Positions 49,688-57,493 of a stretch of DNA of 64,000 nucleotides are shown one piece after another; the first letter of the stretch is position 1; the number at the start of each line of letters is the position of its first letter. Below the pieces are notes generated by a model. That model was not told the origin of the DNA. It was given only the letters and a program-made list of their open reading frames with translations, and did no database searches. Position numbers and translations under genes: made by a program. This stretch comes from UBA1206 sp050953105 (GTDB lineage Bacteria > Bacillota > Clostridia > Oscillospirales > CAG-382), in contig JBMNMA010000004.1 of NCBI GenBank assembly GCA_050953105.1, positions 682,001 to 746,000 of the forward strand, in the 5' to 3' direction.

Positions 49688-49738
49688 TTGCGCCCCCGGA
49701 GGGGGAGCAGGTGTATTAGCCCGGGGTAAAGCCCCGGG
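49688..49738 (+). repeat. GC-rich interspersed repeat, copy 2
   Basis: Near-identical to 7023-7074: TTGCGCCCCCG..GGGGGAGCAGGTG, then CCCGGGGTAAAGCCCCGGG. Confidence 0.8.
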
Positions 49739-49756
49739 TAACTATGGTGATTATAA

Positions 49757-49781
49757 AATCCGCCGGTTTTAATCGGCGGAA
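49757..49781 (-). terminator. Terminator of the glycerate kinase gene
   Basis: On the minus strand TCCGCCG and CGGCGGA pair and TTTTATAAT follows, just past the stop. Confidence 0.8.
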
Positions 49782-49786
49782 TTAAT

Positions 49787-50896
49787 TTATCTTGCTGTTA
49801 TTTCTTTTGCTACCTTTAATGCCGTCCTATACAATGCGTCTGCGGCGTCCATTTGGGACGGGGTTTTCTTGGGTACATCCTCTACGGTGGGGTAGACGGC
49901 CGAAACACCGGCGTCAAACAGAGGGGATATATCACCCTCCACGCACCCGGAAATTATAATACATTCCTTGCCGTGCTTTTTGCAAAGGGCCGCAATGCCT
50001 GCCGGCAGCTTACCCGTTAAAGTCTGAACGTCGGTTTTTCCCTCGCCGGTTATAACCATATCAAACATTTTAATCTTGTCCTCAAGGCCTATAAGGCCGG
50101 ACATAACATCAAACCCCCGCTTTAGCGTTCCCCCCAGAAAAGCCACAATGCCGCCCCCAAGTCCTCCGGCGGCGCCGCTGCCTTGTTGTTTTTTAAGATT
50201 AATGTCGGGTATAAGGGAAGCCAGATGGGCAAGCCCGGCGTCAAGCCGCTTTATTTCCTCGGCTGACGCTCCCTTTTGCCCGGCAAACATAAATGCCGCT
50301 CCTTTTTTGCCGCAGAAAGGGGAATCCACGTCGCAGCAGGCAACGATATTTGCTTTTAATAGCCGTTTGTCAAGACCGGATTTATCAATCCGCTTTATAT
50401 TCACCAGTGTCCGCCCCACCGGTATAAAAGGGTAGTCGCCGTAAAACTTAACGCCCAGCGCCGCCGCCATACCCGTTCCACCGTCGTTGGTAGCCGAACC
50501 GCCCAGACCGATGATGATATTTTCGGCCCCCTTTGACAGGGCGTGGGCAATCATCTGCCCCACCCCGTAGGTGGTGGCGTTCATAACGTCCCGTTGTTTT
50601 TCGGGCATAAGGGAAAGGCCGCAGGCCCGGGAGGATTCTATAATCGCCGTTTTGCCGAGCAAAACATACTCGGCAGATACTTCGTCAAACATCGGTCCTT
50701 TAACCGATACATTCACTATCTCGCCGCCGACGGCTTCCTTAACCGCCTCGGTCATGCCGTCCCCTCCGTCGGACACGGGCAAAACCACGTTTTCGCCAAA
50801 CCCCTCTCTGAGAAAGGCGGAGTTTATAATCTCCCCCGCATCCTTTGATGAAAGGCTGCCTTTATATGAATCTGTTGCGATAAGAATTCGTTTCAT
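49787..50896 (-). CDS. Glycerate kinase (GlxK family)
   Basis: 369 residues. Phosphorylates D-glycerate, giving 2-phosphoglycerate in most family members. The start KRILIATDSYKGSLSSKDAGEIINSAF, the glycine-rich IIIGLGGSATNDGGTGMAAALG, PGASAEEIKR-like helices and the kinase end MVITGEGKTDVQTLTGKLPAGIAALCKKHGKECIIISG match the bacterial GK type I (PF02595). Its weak RBS is AGCAGGTA. It stands alone, with a promoter divergent from the lipoprotein gene. Confidence 0.95.
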   Translation of the reverse strand: MKRILIATDSYKGSLSSKDAGEIINSAFLREGFGENVVLPVSDGGDGMTEAVKEAVGGEIVNVSVKGPMFDEVSAEYVLLGKTAIIESSRACGLSLMPEKQRDVMNATTYGVGQMIAHALSKGAENIIIGLGGSATNDGGTGMAAALGVKFYGDYPFIPVGRTLVNIKRIDKSGLDKRLLKANIVACCDVDSPFCGKKGAAFMFAGQKGASAEEIKRLDAGLAHLASLIPDINLKKQQGSGAAGGLGGGIVAFLGGTLKRGFDVMSGLIGLEDKIKMFDMVITGEGKTDVQTLTGKLPAGIAALCKKHGKECIIISGCVEGDISPLFDAGVSAVYPTVEDVPKKTPSQMDAADALYRTALKVAKEITAR

Positions 50897-50930
50897 TTAT
50901 ATACCTGCTTTGAATTTAATATATAACGAA

Positions 50931-50959
50931 ATGATACAACCGGCGTTAATGTTTGTCAA
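50931..50959 (-). promoter_or_regulatory. Promoter of the glycerate kinase gene
   Basis: Minus-strand TTGACA (50954-50959), 17 bp, TATCAT (50931-50936). Confidence 0.85.
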
Positions 50960-50965
50960 TATGGT

Positions 50966-50994
50966 TTGACAAATTCAAATAAATGTGGTATTGT
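50966..50994 (+). promoter_or_regulatory. Promoter of the lipoprotein gene at 51026
   Basis: TTGACA (50966-50971), 17 bp, TATTGT (50989-50994). Its -35 lies only 6 bp from the -35 of the divergent glycerate kinase promoter, forming a palindrome (TTTGTCAA..TTTGACAAA). Confidence 0.8.
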
Positions 50995-51025
50995 ATAGAT
51001 AAAATTACATAAAAGGATGTACTCT

Positions 51026-52054
51026 ATGAAGAAGACTATCATCTTTATTATTGCCATGTTTATGCTGACAGCCTTCGCCTCCTGCGGTGGAAAATCAGAC
51101 GGCAGTTCGTCGTCGGCTGAAGATGTTTCCTCCCTTGCCCCCTCGTCGGAAGAGGAAAGCAGCGATTTGACAAGTGAAGATAATTCATCTGAAGTTTCGG
51201 AGGTATCGGAAATGAGCGAAGAACTTAAAAAAATCCCCATCCCTGAAGGCGCTCACGTAATAACCAACCTTAACTATTCCAACGGCGACGGAAAAATGGG
51301 TGACGCCGACGGCCCGGCTTATGCGGTTTATTCCAAGGTAGGCTACAACAAGGCATCCATGGACATCAAAGTGAGCCAGATTAAAATCAACACAATAAGA
51401 CAGTCGGACAAAAAATTTGTAAACGCCTATATATTCCTTGGGGCTGACGTTTACAACGGCGAATGGTGGACAAACTGCTTTGATACCGGTTTGTGCTATT
51501 CGGGCAAAAACCCATCCTGGCATCTTTTCTACAACATATACGAACCTGCCGACAGCAGTCAGTATTTCTGGTATGAATCCAAGGTAAAGCTGGATCCCAC
51601 CCATGACTACCGCCTGATACTTGACACTTCTGAAGAAAACACTAAAGCCACAATTATAGTCTACGACCTTACAGATGATAAAGAGGTTGACAGAGTGTCT
51701 TTCTATGTTAAAGGCATGAAGGCGGACGGTTCCAACACCGCCTACCTTATGGACCTCGCCCTCGATTATCCGCAAAACACCAAGCTTGACACCTCGGGCA
51801 ATCCTTCGGAAGATTGGGTTGAAATAACCCTCTACAACACCGACGAGGACTTATATATGCAAAATGTCCTTGTGGACAACGTCAAGATATATAAAAACGG
51901 TACCGAATATACCTGGGACGAAACCCACACCAAAAACCGCTCCCTCTGGCCCGACTCCTCCTACACCAAGATCGACTACGCCTGCACCAAGGTCATCACC
52001 CTCGGGGACACATACGACTACGAATTCCGTGTTGACCTTGACATGAACAGATAA
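51026..52054 (+). CDS. Secreted lipoprotein of unknown function
   Basis: 342 residues from ATG 51026 with AAAAGG upstream; the ATG at 51017 overlaps that site. Lipobox AFASC puts the lipid cysteine at 20. A Ser/Glu-rich linker (25-65) leads to a beta-rich domain with YNKASMDIKVSQIKI, a WWTNCFDTGLCYS block and many Tyr and Trp, closing with YDYEFRVDLDMNR. It may bind carbohydrate, as such aromatic-rich beta folds do. I do not recognise the family. A terminator follows. Confidence 0.78.
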   Translation: MKKTIIFIIAMFMLTAFASCGGKSDGSSSSAEDVSSLAPSSEEESSDLTSEDNSSEVSEVSEMSEELKKIPIPEGAHVITNLNYSNGDGKMGDADGPAYAVYSKVGYNKASMDIKVSQIKINTIRQSDKKFVNAYIFLGADVYNGEWWTNCFDTGLCYSGKNPSWHLFYNIYEPADSSQYFWYESKVKLDPTHDYRLILDTSEENTKATIIVYDLTDDKEVDRVSFYVKGMKADGSNTAYLMDLALDYPQNTKLDTSGNPSEDWVEITLYNTDEDLYMQNVLVDNVKIYKNGTEYTWDETHTKNRSLWPDSSYTKIDYACTKVITLGDTYDYEFRVDLDMNR

Positions 52055-52072
52055 AATATAAAATAAAACCCG

Positions 52073-52112
52073 CTCTGTATTACGATAAACCGTAATACAG
52101 GGCATTTTTTTA
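52073..52112 (+). terminator. Terminator of the lipoprotein gene
   Basis: CTGTATTACG pairs with CGTAATACAG around ATAAAC and a run of seven Ts follows. Confidence 0.9.
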
Positions 52113-52261
52113 TCTGTGACTTTGCATAAACTATCAGTTTATAAAAACAAAAGTATGGCGATATAAGAACATAACCAAACATAGTCTGTGCTTATATTGT
52201 AATAAAATAATCAGTGTTGTTTGTGTATGCCCCGACAAAGCTCCCTGGGACAATAATTATC
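52113..52261. other. Gene-free spacer
   Basis: AT-rich with no convincing frame, start site or hairpin; nothing to report before the promoter at 52262. Confidence 0.7.
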
Positions 52262-52290
52262 TTGAAAAAGCAGATTTTACACTGTATAAT
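52262..52290 (+). promoter_or_regulatory. Promoter upstream of a terminator and the sigma gene
   Basis: TTGAAA (52262-52267), 17 bp, TATAAT (52285-52290). It precedes a strong terminator at 52329-52358 and the sigma-factor gene at 52437. Confidence 0.75.
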
Positions 52291-52296
52291 GTTAAC

Positions 52297-52358
52297 AGAT
52301 AAATGTAATTTTGTTGAAATACATAGATAATCCGGCCTTTTGCCGGATTTTTTAAAAT
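52297..52358 (+). ncRNA. Possible short transcript or attenuated leader (about 60 nt)
   Basis: A promoter lies at 52262-52290, and AATCCGGC-CTTTT-GCCGGATT with Ts (52329-52358) would end the RNA about 60 nt later. The following sigma gene has no other obvious vegetative promoter, so this could be a premature-termination leader or a tiny separate RNA. No pairing competitor is visible. Confidence 0.35.
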
Positions 52359-52436
52359 ATTTTTTCTTTCTTAGTGTAACCAAATCAAAATATATGCGTC
52401 TTTATGTGTGTAAAGGCACCGTCCGGAGGTGGTTTC

Positions 52437-52991
52437 ATGGAGGATTATGCAATCGTAATGCTTTACTGGGAACGCAACGAGAGAGCGATTGCCGAAACCT
52501 CAAAAAAATACGGGGAGATGTTAAGGCATATTTCCGAAAACATTCTTTCTTCAAGGCAGGATGCCGAGGAATGCGTCAGTGATTCCTACATGGCGGCGTG
52601 GAACTCCATGCCGGTGAACCGCCCGTCCTACCTTGGGGGGTATATGGCGAAAATCGTAAGAAACATATCCATTTCCCGCTATCGCAGGGAAAAGGCAAAG
52701 AAGCGTTCGGGTGTCGAGGTTGTGCTTGACGAACTGGCGGAGTGTATCCCTTCCCGGTCCGACACCGAAAGGGAATTTGAAGCAGCCGAGCTTAAGGCGG
52801 TTGTGGAACGCTTTGTTAAAGGTCTTGATCAGGAAAAGCAGTCGGTGTTTATACTCAGGTATTTTTACGCCGAAAGTATCGAGGATATTTCCCAATCCAC
52901 AAATATAAGTGTTCCGGCGGTAAAAACCATGCTTTTCCGCCTGCGGGCAAAGCTTAGGGAACACTTGAAGGAGGCGGGTTATGAAGGCTGA
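52437..52991 (+). CDS. ECF-type RNA polymerase sigma factor
   Basis: 184 residues from ATG 52437, GGAGGTGG upstream. Region 2 is SRQDAEECVSDSYMAAWNSMP and region 4 is LDQEKQSVFILRYFYAESIEDISQSTNISVPAVKTMLFRLRAKLREHL. It overlaps the next gene by 11 bp, so they are coupled. It should direct a small regulon; the target promoters are unknown. Sigma-V/SigW-like in form. Confidence 0.93.
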   Translation: MEDYAIVMLYWERNERAIAETSKKYGEMLRHISENILSSRQDAEECVSDSYMAAWNSMPVNRPSYLGGYMAKIVRNISISRYRREKAKKRSGVEVVLDELAECIPSRSDTEREFEAAELKAVVERFVKGLDQEKQSVFILRYFYAESIEDISQSTNISVPAVKTMLFRLRAKLREHLKEAGYEG

Positions 52992-53547
52992 ACACCTGCT
53001 TGACGCCATCGGTCAGCTTGACGACGGCTGTGTTCAAAGGGCCGTGTATTACCGCCGCAGCAGAAGAAGCCTTAAAAAATGGCTGGCACTGGCGGCAGCG
53101 TTTATAATTGTGGCGTATGTAGCAATTTCAAATTTCACCGGCAATAAAGATAACCTCACTTCCCGGGATGTCCTTGAACAAACCCTTATTTCAGTAAAGG
53201 ACTACCTAACCCCTCAAAGCCAAATAAACCTGTTTGACGGCACTACAAAGCTAATCTGGTCATACGGCGACGGGGACTATTATGCGCTGACGGTATCATT
53301 ACACTATGACGCCCAAGGTTTAATAAATTCCGTTGCAAGCAATCAATATGGTTCGGGAAAGTCTGAACAAAACAGCATCCGCTTATGGGTTAGCTTTGGC
53401 AATGGCCTTGTGGTTTCCCCCTATATTGAATTTACCCCCGGTAATATAGGATACGGTGAAATTTTTAACTACGAGCCAGAAAGAGCCGTTTCCCGTGACT
53501 TTGCCGAATATCTTTCATCAATTATAAGAAAGTATTCGGGAACCTGA
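52981..53547 (+). CDS. Probable anti-sigma factor (single-pass membrane protein)
   Basis: 188 residues: short basic N-terminal cytoplasmic part with CVQRAVYYRRSRRSLKKW, one transmembrane helix (about 32-50) and an extracytoplasmic domain of about 135 residues. No zinc-HxxxCxxC motif (ZAS) is visible. Overlap with the sigma gene and topology support the anti-sigma role, which is inferred. GGAGG precedes the ATG. Confidence 0.72.
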   Translation: MKAEHLLDAIGQLDDGCVQRAVYYRRSRRSLKKWLALAAAFIIVAYVAISNFTGNKDNLTSRDVLEQTLISVKDYLTPQSQINLFDGTTKLIWSYGDGDYYALTVSLHYDAQGLINSVASNQYGSGKSEQNSIRLWVSFGNGLVVSPYIEFTPGNIGYGEIFNYEPERAVSRDFAEYLSSIIRKYSGT

Positions 53548-53571
53548 TACACACGAAGGGAGAATTAATTT

Positions 53572-55080
53572 ATGAAAAAGACGCTATCAATGATATTGGT
53601 TATTATCGTATTTCTTTTAACCTCCTGTGCGGCGGATATGGAAGTCAGTCCGTTCCCCCCGGCTGATGGAAAAAATTATAATCCCAACGAACTTTATTAT
53701 GATAACGATAAGTGGGAAACGATAGGGGATAACGACGCACTTATCGAAAACGATTTTATCAAAACCCAAACAAATCCCGTATCCACCTTTTCGGCAGATG
53801 TGGACACCGCATCCTACACCTATTTCCGCAAGATGGTAAACTCTAACTACAGCTTTGATTATATTAAGCAATATGGCGGAAAATCTTTGCGTACCGAGGA
53901 AATGATAAATTACTTTTCCTACGACACCGTCGAACCGGTTGAAGGGGATATGTTCGGCGTAAAGGCGGTTATTTCCGACTGTATGTGGAATGTTGAAAAC
54001 AAAATGCTTATGCTCACCCTTAAAGCCAAAGAGGTTGAAATTCCCCCGGCAGGCAACAACCTGGTGTTCCTTATCGACGTTTCGGGTTCTATGGATGCCC
54101 CCGACAAGCTTGACCTGCTTAAAAAGGCCTTTTCCTATCTTGTGGCAAGACTGACCGAAAAAGACAAGGTTTCCATTGTTACCTATTCGGGAAGAGAAAA
54201 GGTGGTTCTTGAAAACTGCCCCGGTAACCAGACCGAAAGAATTATGGATGCCATAAACTCTCTGGTGGCCAGCGGCTCCACCAACGGCGAAGCGGGTCTT
54301 AAAAAGGCCTATAAGATTGCCGAATCCTGCTTTATTCAAAACGGCAACAACCGTATAATCCTTGCCTCCGACGGGGATTTGAATGTGGGAATGACTTCGG
54401 TGGAAGAAATAAAGGAATTTGTAGCCGAAAAGCGGGAAAGCGGAATTTATATATCGGTTCTGGGGTTCGGCACCGGCAACTACCGGGACGCTAAAATGGA
54501 AACAATAGCCGACAACGGCAACGGGGTGTATTACTATGTGGATAGTGAATCCGAGGTCGAAAAAATATTCGGTTCCGAGCTGGTGTCCACCCTTTACACC
54601 GTGGCAAAGGACGTTAAGTTCCAGATAACCTTTAATCCTGCCATAGTTAAATCCTACCGGCTTATCGGCTATGAAAACCGTATGTTAAACACCGAGGATT
54701 TTCAGGATGACAAAAAGGATGCCGGTGAGGTGGGAAGCGGTCATGCCCTAACTGTCTGTTACGAGCTGGTGCTTGAAGAGAGCGAAGACGGCGATAGCAA
54801 CATAGCCAACCTTGCCGTCCGCTGGAAAGAGCCTGACTCGGCTGAAAGCACCTTGCGGGAATATAAAATAACTACAGGTAATTTCACATCCGACCCCGGC
54901 GACGATTTTAAATTCGTTTCGGCAGTTATCGAAACCGCAATGCTCCTTCATCAAAGTAAACATGCCGGCAACTCGTCGTTCACGCATATAAAATCAATCC
55001 TTGAGGGAATAAGCCTTGATGACCCCTACAAAGAGGAATTCAAAAGCCTTATCACAAAGCTTGCTTTATACAACCACTGA
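53572..55080 (+). CDS. VWA-domain lipoprotein, YfbK-like
   Basis: 502 residues. Lipobox LLTSC (C19). An N-terminal vWF-A-associated segment (about 65-130: NPVSTFSADVDTASYTYFRKMVN) leads to a von Willebrand type A domain (160-340) with the MIDAS loop DVSGS (169-173), and a C-terminal DUF3520-like part (about 340-490). Similar proteins sit with ECF sigma/anti-sigma pairs in many bacteria; they bind an unknown ligand through the metal site. It begins 24 bp after the anti-sigma gene. Confidence 0.92.
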   Translation: MKKTLSMILVIIVFLLTSCAADMEVSPFPPADGKNYNPNELYYDNDKWETIGDNDALIENDFIKTQTNPVSTFSADVDTASYTYFRKMVNSNYSFDYIKQYGGKSLRTEEMINYFSYDTVEPVEGDMFGVKAVISDCMWNVENKMLMLTLKAKEVEIPPAGNNLVFLIDVSGSMDAPDKLDLLKKAFSYLVARLTEKDKVSIVTYSGREKVVLENCPGNQTERIMDAINSLVASGSTNGEAGLKKAYKIAESCFIQNGNNRIILASDGDLNVGMTSVEEIKEFVAEKRESGIYISVLGFGTGNYRDAKMETIADNGNGVYYYVDSESEVEKIFGSELVSTLYTVAKDVKFQITFNPAIVKSYRLIGYENRMLNTEDFQDDKKDAGEVGSGHALTVCYELVLEESEDGDSNIANLAVRWKEPDSAESTLREYKITTGNFTSDPGDDFKFVSAVIETAMLLHQSKHAGNSSFTHIKSILEGISLDDPYKEEFKSLITKLALYNH

Positions 55081-55083
55081 AAG

Positions 55084-55116
55084 CAAACCTTCCGCATAAA
55101 GTGCGGAAGGTTTTTT
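55084..55116 (+). terminator. Terminator of the sigma/anti-sigma/VWA operon
   Basis: AACCTTCCGCA pairs with TGCGGAAGGTT around TAAAG and is followed by Ts. Confidence 0.93.
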
Positions 55117-55124
55117 ATTTGCTA

Positions 55125-55152
55125 TTGAAATTCCCGGCATAAATGGTATAAT
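55125..55152 (+). promoter_or_regulatory. Promoter of the GH27 gene
   Basis: TTGAAA (55125-55130), 16 bp, TATAAT (55147-55152). Confidence 0.8.
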
Positions 55153-55187
55153 CATGTTAAATTATAACAGGAAAGGAAATAAAAGTT

Positions 55188-56312
55188 ATGTCAATGGCTG
55201 CTTTGAAGCCTCCTATGGGGTGGAATGCGTGGAACTATTTCGGCTATATGGGTATAAATGAACAGGTGGTGCGGGAGACCGCCGACGCCATGGTTGAGTT
55301 TGGTTTCCTTGACGCCGGTTACAACATTGTGTCGGTGGACGATAACTGGATGTCCGCCGAGCGGGATAAAGACGGCAACCTGCAGCCCGATCCTACCCGT
55401 TTCCCATCCGGCATGAAGGCGCTGGGGGACTACATACATTCAAAGGGACTTAAATTCGGTCTTTATGCCGGCGGCGGAGTGGTAACCTACTGCCGCAAAG
55501 CGGGCAGCTACGGCTTTGAGCGAAAGGACGCCAAAAAGTTTGCCGAATGGGGGGTCGACCTCCTTAAATATGACTTCGGCTATCCTCCCCCGGGTGAAAC
55601 GCCGGTCCACTGCTTCAGGCGCATGGGGCAGGCTTTGAGGGAGAGCGGCAGGGACATTATCTTTTCGGGCTGTCTTGGCAAGCGGGAGGTGGCGTCATGG
55701 ATGAAAAGCTGCGGTGCCAATATGTGGCGGCTTGCCGGGGATATCACCGACAGCTGGCAGTCGATAGTCAGCGTGGCGCTGAATGCCGTCGGCCTTGAGG
55801 CCTATGCCGGTCACGGGGCGTGGAACGATCCCGACATGATGGTGGTGGGGTTGAACGGCCAGGGGTATGTGGGTAAAATCGGGGGCGGCTGCACCCTTAA
55901 TGAATACGAGGCCCATTTCGCCCTCTGGTGTATGCTGTCGGCTCCTTTGCTTATGGGGCATGATGTGCGAAACACCACTCCGGAAATAAAACAAATTCTT
56001 CAAAACAAAGAGCTTATTGCTATAAATCAGGACGATCTCGGCCTTGCGGCTTATCGTATTCCCGAACTGGCCTGCCAGGATGTTATCCTTGCCAAGCCCT
56101 TATACGGCGGGGACATTGCCTTCTGCCTGCTAAACCAGTTCGATACACCTAAAAATATGCCCCTGACATGGGATTTCTGCGGCTGGGAGATAACCGATCG
56201 GGTTAAATTAAGGGACGTTTTAACCCATGAGGATATCGGCGTTTTCCAAAGCGGCATCTGCCCCAGAGTCGAAGCCCATTCGGTAAAGGTGTACAGAGCA
56301 ACAAGAGTATAA
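55188..56312 (+). CDS. GH27 alpha-galactosidase, cytoplasmic
   Basis: 374 residues, no signal peptide, so it works inside the cell. The N-terminus MGWNAWNYFG and YNIVSVDDNWM are typical of GH27. The nucleophile is D129 in LLKYDFGY; the acid/base D185 is in WRLAGDITDSW. WNDPDMMVVG follows. Raffinose-family sugars, melibiose or galactomannan fragments are likely substrates; a transporter for them is not nearby. AGGAAAGGAAA precedes the ATG; the ATG at 55194 also fits. A terminator follows. Confidence 0.94.
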   Translation: MSMAALKPPMGWNAWNYFGYMGINEQVVRETADAMVEFGFLDAGYNIVSVDDNWMSAERDKDGNLQPDPTRFPSGMKALGDYIHSKGLKFGLYAGGGVVTYCRKAGSYGFERKDAKKFAEWGVDLLKYDFGYPPPGETPVHCFRRMGQALRESGRDIIFSGCLGKREVASWMKSCGANMWRLAGDITDSWQSIVSVALNAVGLEAYAGHGAWNDPDMMVVGLNGQGYVGKIGGGCTLNEYEAHFALWCMLSAPLLMGHDVRNTTPEIKQILQNKELIAINQDDLGLAAYRIPELACQDVILAKPLYGGDIAFCLLNQFDTPKNMPLTWDFCGWEITDRVKLRDVLTHEDIGVFQSGICPRVEAHSVKVYRATRV

Positions 56313-56320
56313 TATATAGC

Positions 56321-56350
56321 AATCCCGCCCGGCAAGGCGGGATGTTTTTA
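56321..56350 (+). terminator. Terminator of the GH27 gene
   Basis: ATCCCGCC pairs with GGCGGGAT around CGGCA, followed by GTTTTTA. Confidence 0.88.
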
Positions 56351-56429
56351 TGCTCCCGTATGGTAGCAGGCGTCCGGTTTAGGGGAAGAGATGAGAGAAG
56401 AGAAATGGTGCAAAACCATTCGGGTTTTG

Positions 56430-56552
56430 GTCGATTTAATTGAATATATTACAAGTTATAGCGAATTAATGTTGTGGTAGTGACAAGGGAGGAATGAAAA
56501 AAGCCTTCCGACTTTCGGGGAAGGGGGACCGCGTCAGCGGTGGATGAGGGGT
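56430..56552 (+). repeat. GTGGCAGGGA/GATGAGGGGT repeat, diverged copy
   Basis: AACCATTCGGGTTTTGG start, then GTTGTGGTAGTGACA in place of GTGGCAGGGA, then AGCCTTCCGACTTTCGGGGAAGG and the GATGAGGGGT end. Confidence 0.7.
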
Positions 56553-56570
56553 GGTGGCCACTTCGTGGCG

Positions 56571-56660
56571 GCTTGATTACTTGCTTTGCTCGCAGTTATA
56601 TTGTGCCTTTGGTACAGTTATATTGCCCTTCGGGCAGCTATATTGCACCTGCGGCGCTGA
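56571..56660 (+). repeat. Tandem array of TTATATTG units, copy 3
   Basis: Units CTTGCTTTGCTCGCAG, TTATATTG-TGCCTTTGGTACAG, TTATATTG-CCCTTCGGGCAG and CTATATTG-CACCTGCGGCGC. The same order of variable parts as in the 49 kb arrays. Confidence 0.8.
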
Positions 56661-56950
56661 CCGATGAGGGGTTAGTGCTGTCAATCTGTAAAAGAAGGAA
56701 ACAAAAATGATATCAACCCACCGAGATGTATAAAATCCGCCTTTTCGCTCCCAAAAAAGATTCGATTTTATTGGGAACAACGAATTCGGCGGGATTTTTT
56801 ATCCCCATCCAGCGAACAGGTGTTCGTTTACATAAGGATGAAAGACATGTTTACCCCACATCCTCGAAAAATGCCGAAAATCAAGGTGTTTTGACGAAAT
56901 CCAGCGGTTTACGTAATACTAAAAATTATTAAAAAAAACTTAAAAAGGTA

Positions 56951-56979
56951 TTGCATTTTGAAAAATCTTTGTATATAAT
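56951..56979 (+). promoter_or_regulatory. Promoter of the dcw cluster (mraZ)
   Basis: TTGCAT (56951-56956), 17 bp, TATAAT (56974-56979). Confidence 0.85.
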
Positions 56980-56988
56980 AAATACACG

Positions 56989-57014
56989 GTGGGAAATTGT
57001 GGCACAAAGTTGTA
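56989..57014 (+). promoter_or_regulatory. Probable MraZ operator: three 10 bp-spaced boxes
   Basis: GTGGGA (56989-56994), GTGGCA (56999-57004) and GTTGTA (57009-57014) recur at exactly 10 bp. MraZ is known to bind TGGGN boxes of this spacing upstream of its own gene. The third box is degenerate. An inverted TCCCAC lies at 57020-57025. Confidence 0.7.
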
Positions 57015-57072
57015 TGAAATCCCACAAAAACACACTATTCGACCATAAATTTAAATCAAAGGGGGGGATAAC

Positions 57073-57492
57073 ATGTTCATAGGCGAATACTGGTACTCAA
57101 TGGACCAGAAGGGCCGGGTGTCCATACCCGCAAAACTCCGGGACGAGCTGGGCAGCGAAGTCATGATTAGCCGGGGCTTTGACAAATGCCTGAACATTTA
57201 TCCCGTCAAGGAATGGGAGGCCTTTGCCCAAAAGATAAAGGAGCTTCCCGACGCAAAACAAAGACACGCAAAAAGGTACTTCTTTTCCTCGGCCAGCGAG
57301 GGAGCGGTTGACCCCCAGGGGCGTATAGCCATCCCCCCGGTTTACCGGCAGTTTGCCGGCCTTGAAAAGGATGTGGTAATCATAGGCAACGACAACCATC
57401 TTGAAATCTGGTCGGTTACCGAATGGGAAAACGAACAGCAGCACATGTCCGCCGAAGGAATTACCGAAGACCTTGTAGAATATGGGTTCTGA
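57073..57492 (+). CDS. mraZ: Transcriptional regulator MraZ
   Basis: 139 residues with two AbrB-like units: MFIGEYWYSMDQKGRVSIPAKLRDELGSEVMISRGFDKCLNIYP and, around 75-120, AVDPQGRIAIPPVYRQFAGLEKDVVIIGNDNHLEIW. It is a ring-forming repressor of the dcw cluster. GGGGGGG precedes the ATG. Putative operator boxes lie upstream. The end overlaps or abuts rsmH. Confidence 0.97.
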   Translation: MFIGEYWYSMDQKGRVSIPAKLRDELGSEVMISRGFDKCLNIYPVKEWEAFAQKIKELPDAKQRHAKRYFFSSASEGAVDPQGRIAIPPVYRQFAGLEKDVVIIGNDNHLEIWSVTEWENEQQHMSAEGITEDLVEYGF

Positions 57493-57493
57493 T

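Larger units (their letters stand above)
48908..49756. other. Gene-free repeat region between fba and glycerate kinase
   Basis: No convincing coding frame. It contains two tandem arrays (48935-49055, 49188-49285) of TTATATTG-type units, two forward copies and one inverted copy of the GTGGCAGGGA...GATGAGGGGT repeat (49079-49168, 49310-49396; 49565-49622), and one copy of the GC-rich repeat (49688-49738). Confidence 0.85.
56351..56950. other. Gene-free repeat region before the dcw cluster
   Basis: No credible coding frame. It holds one GTGGCAGGGA-type repeat (56430-56552) and a TTATATTG tandem array (56571-56660), with the GATGAGGGGT end again near 56664-56672. The rest (56680-56950) is AT-rich and shows nothing distinct. 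Confidence 0.8.
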
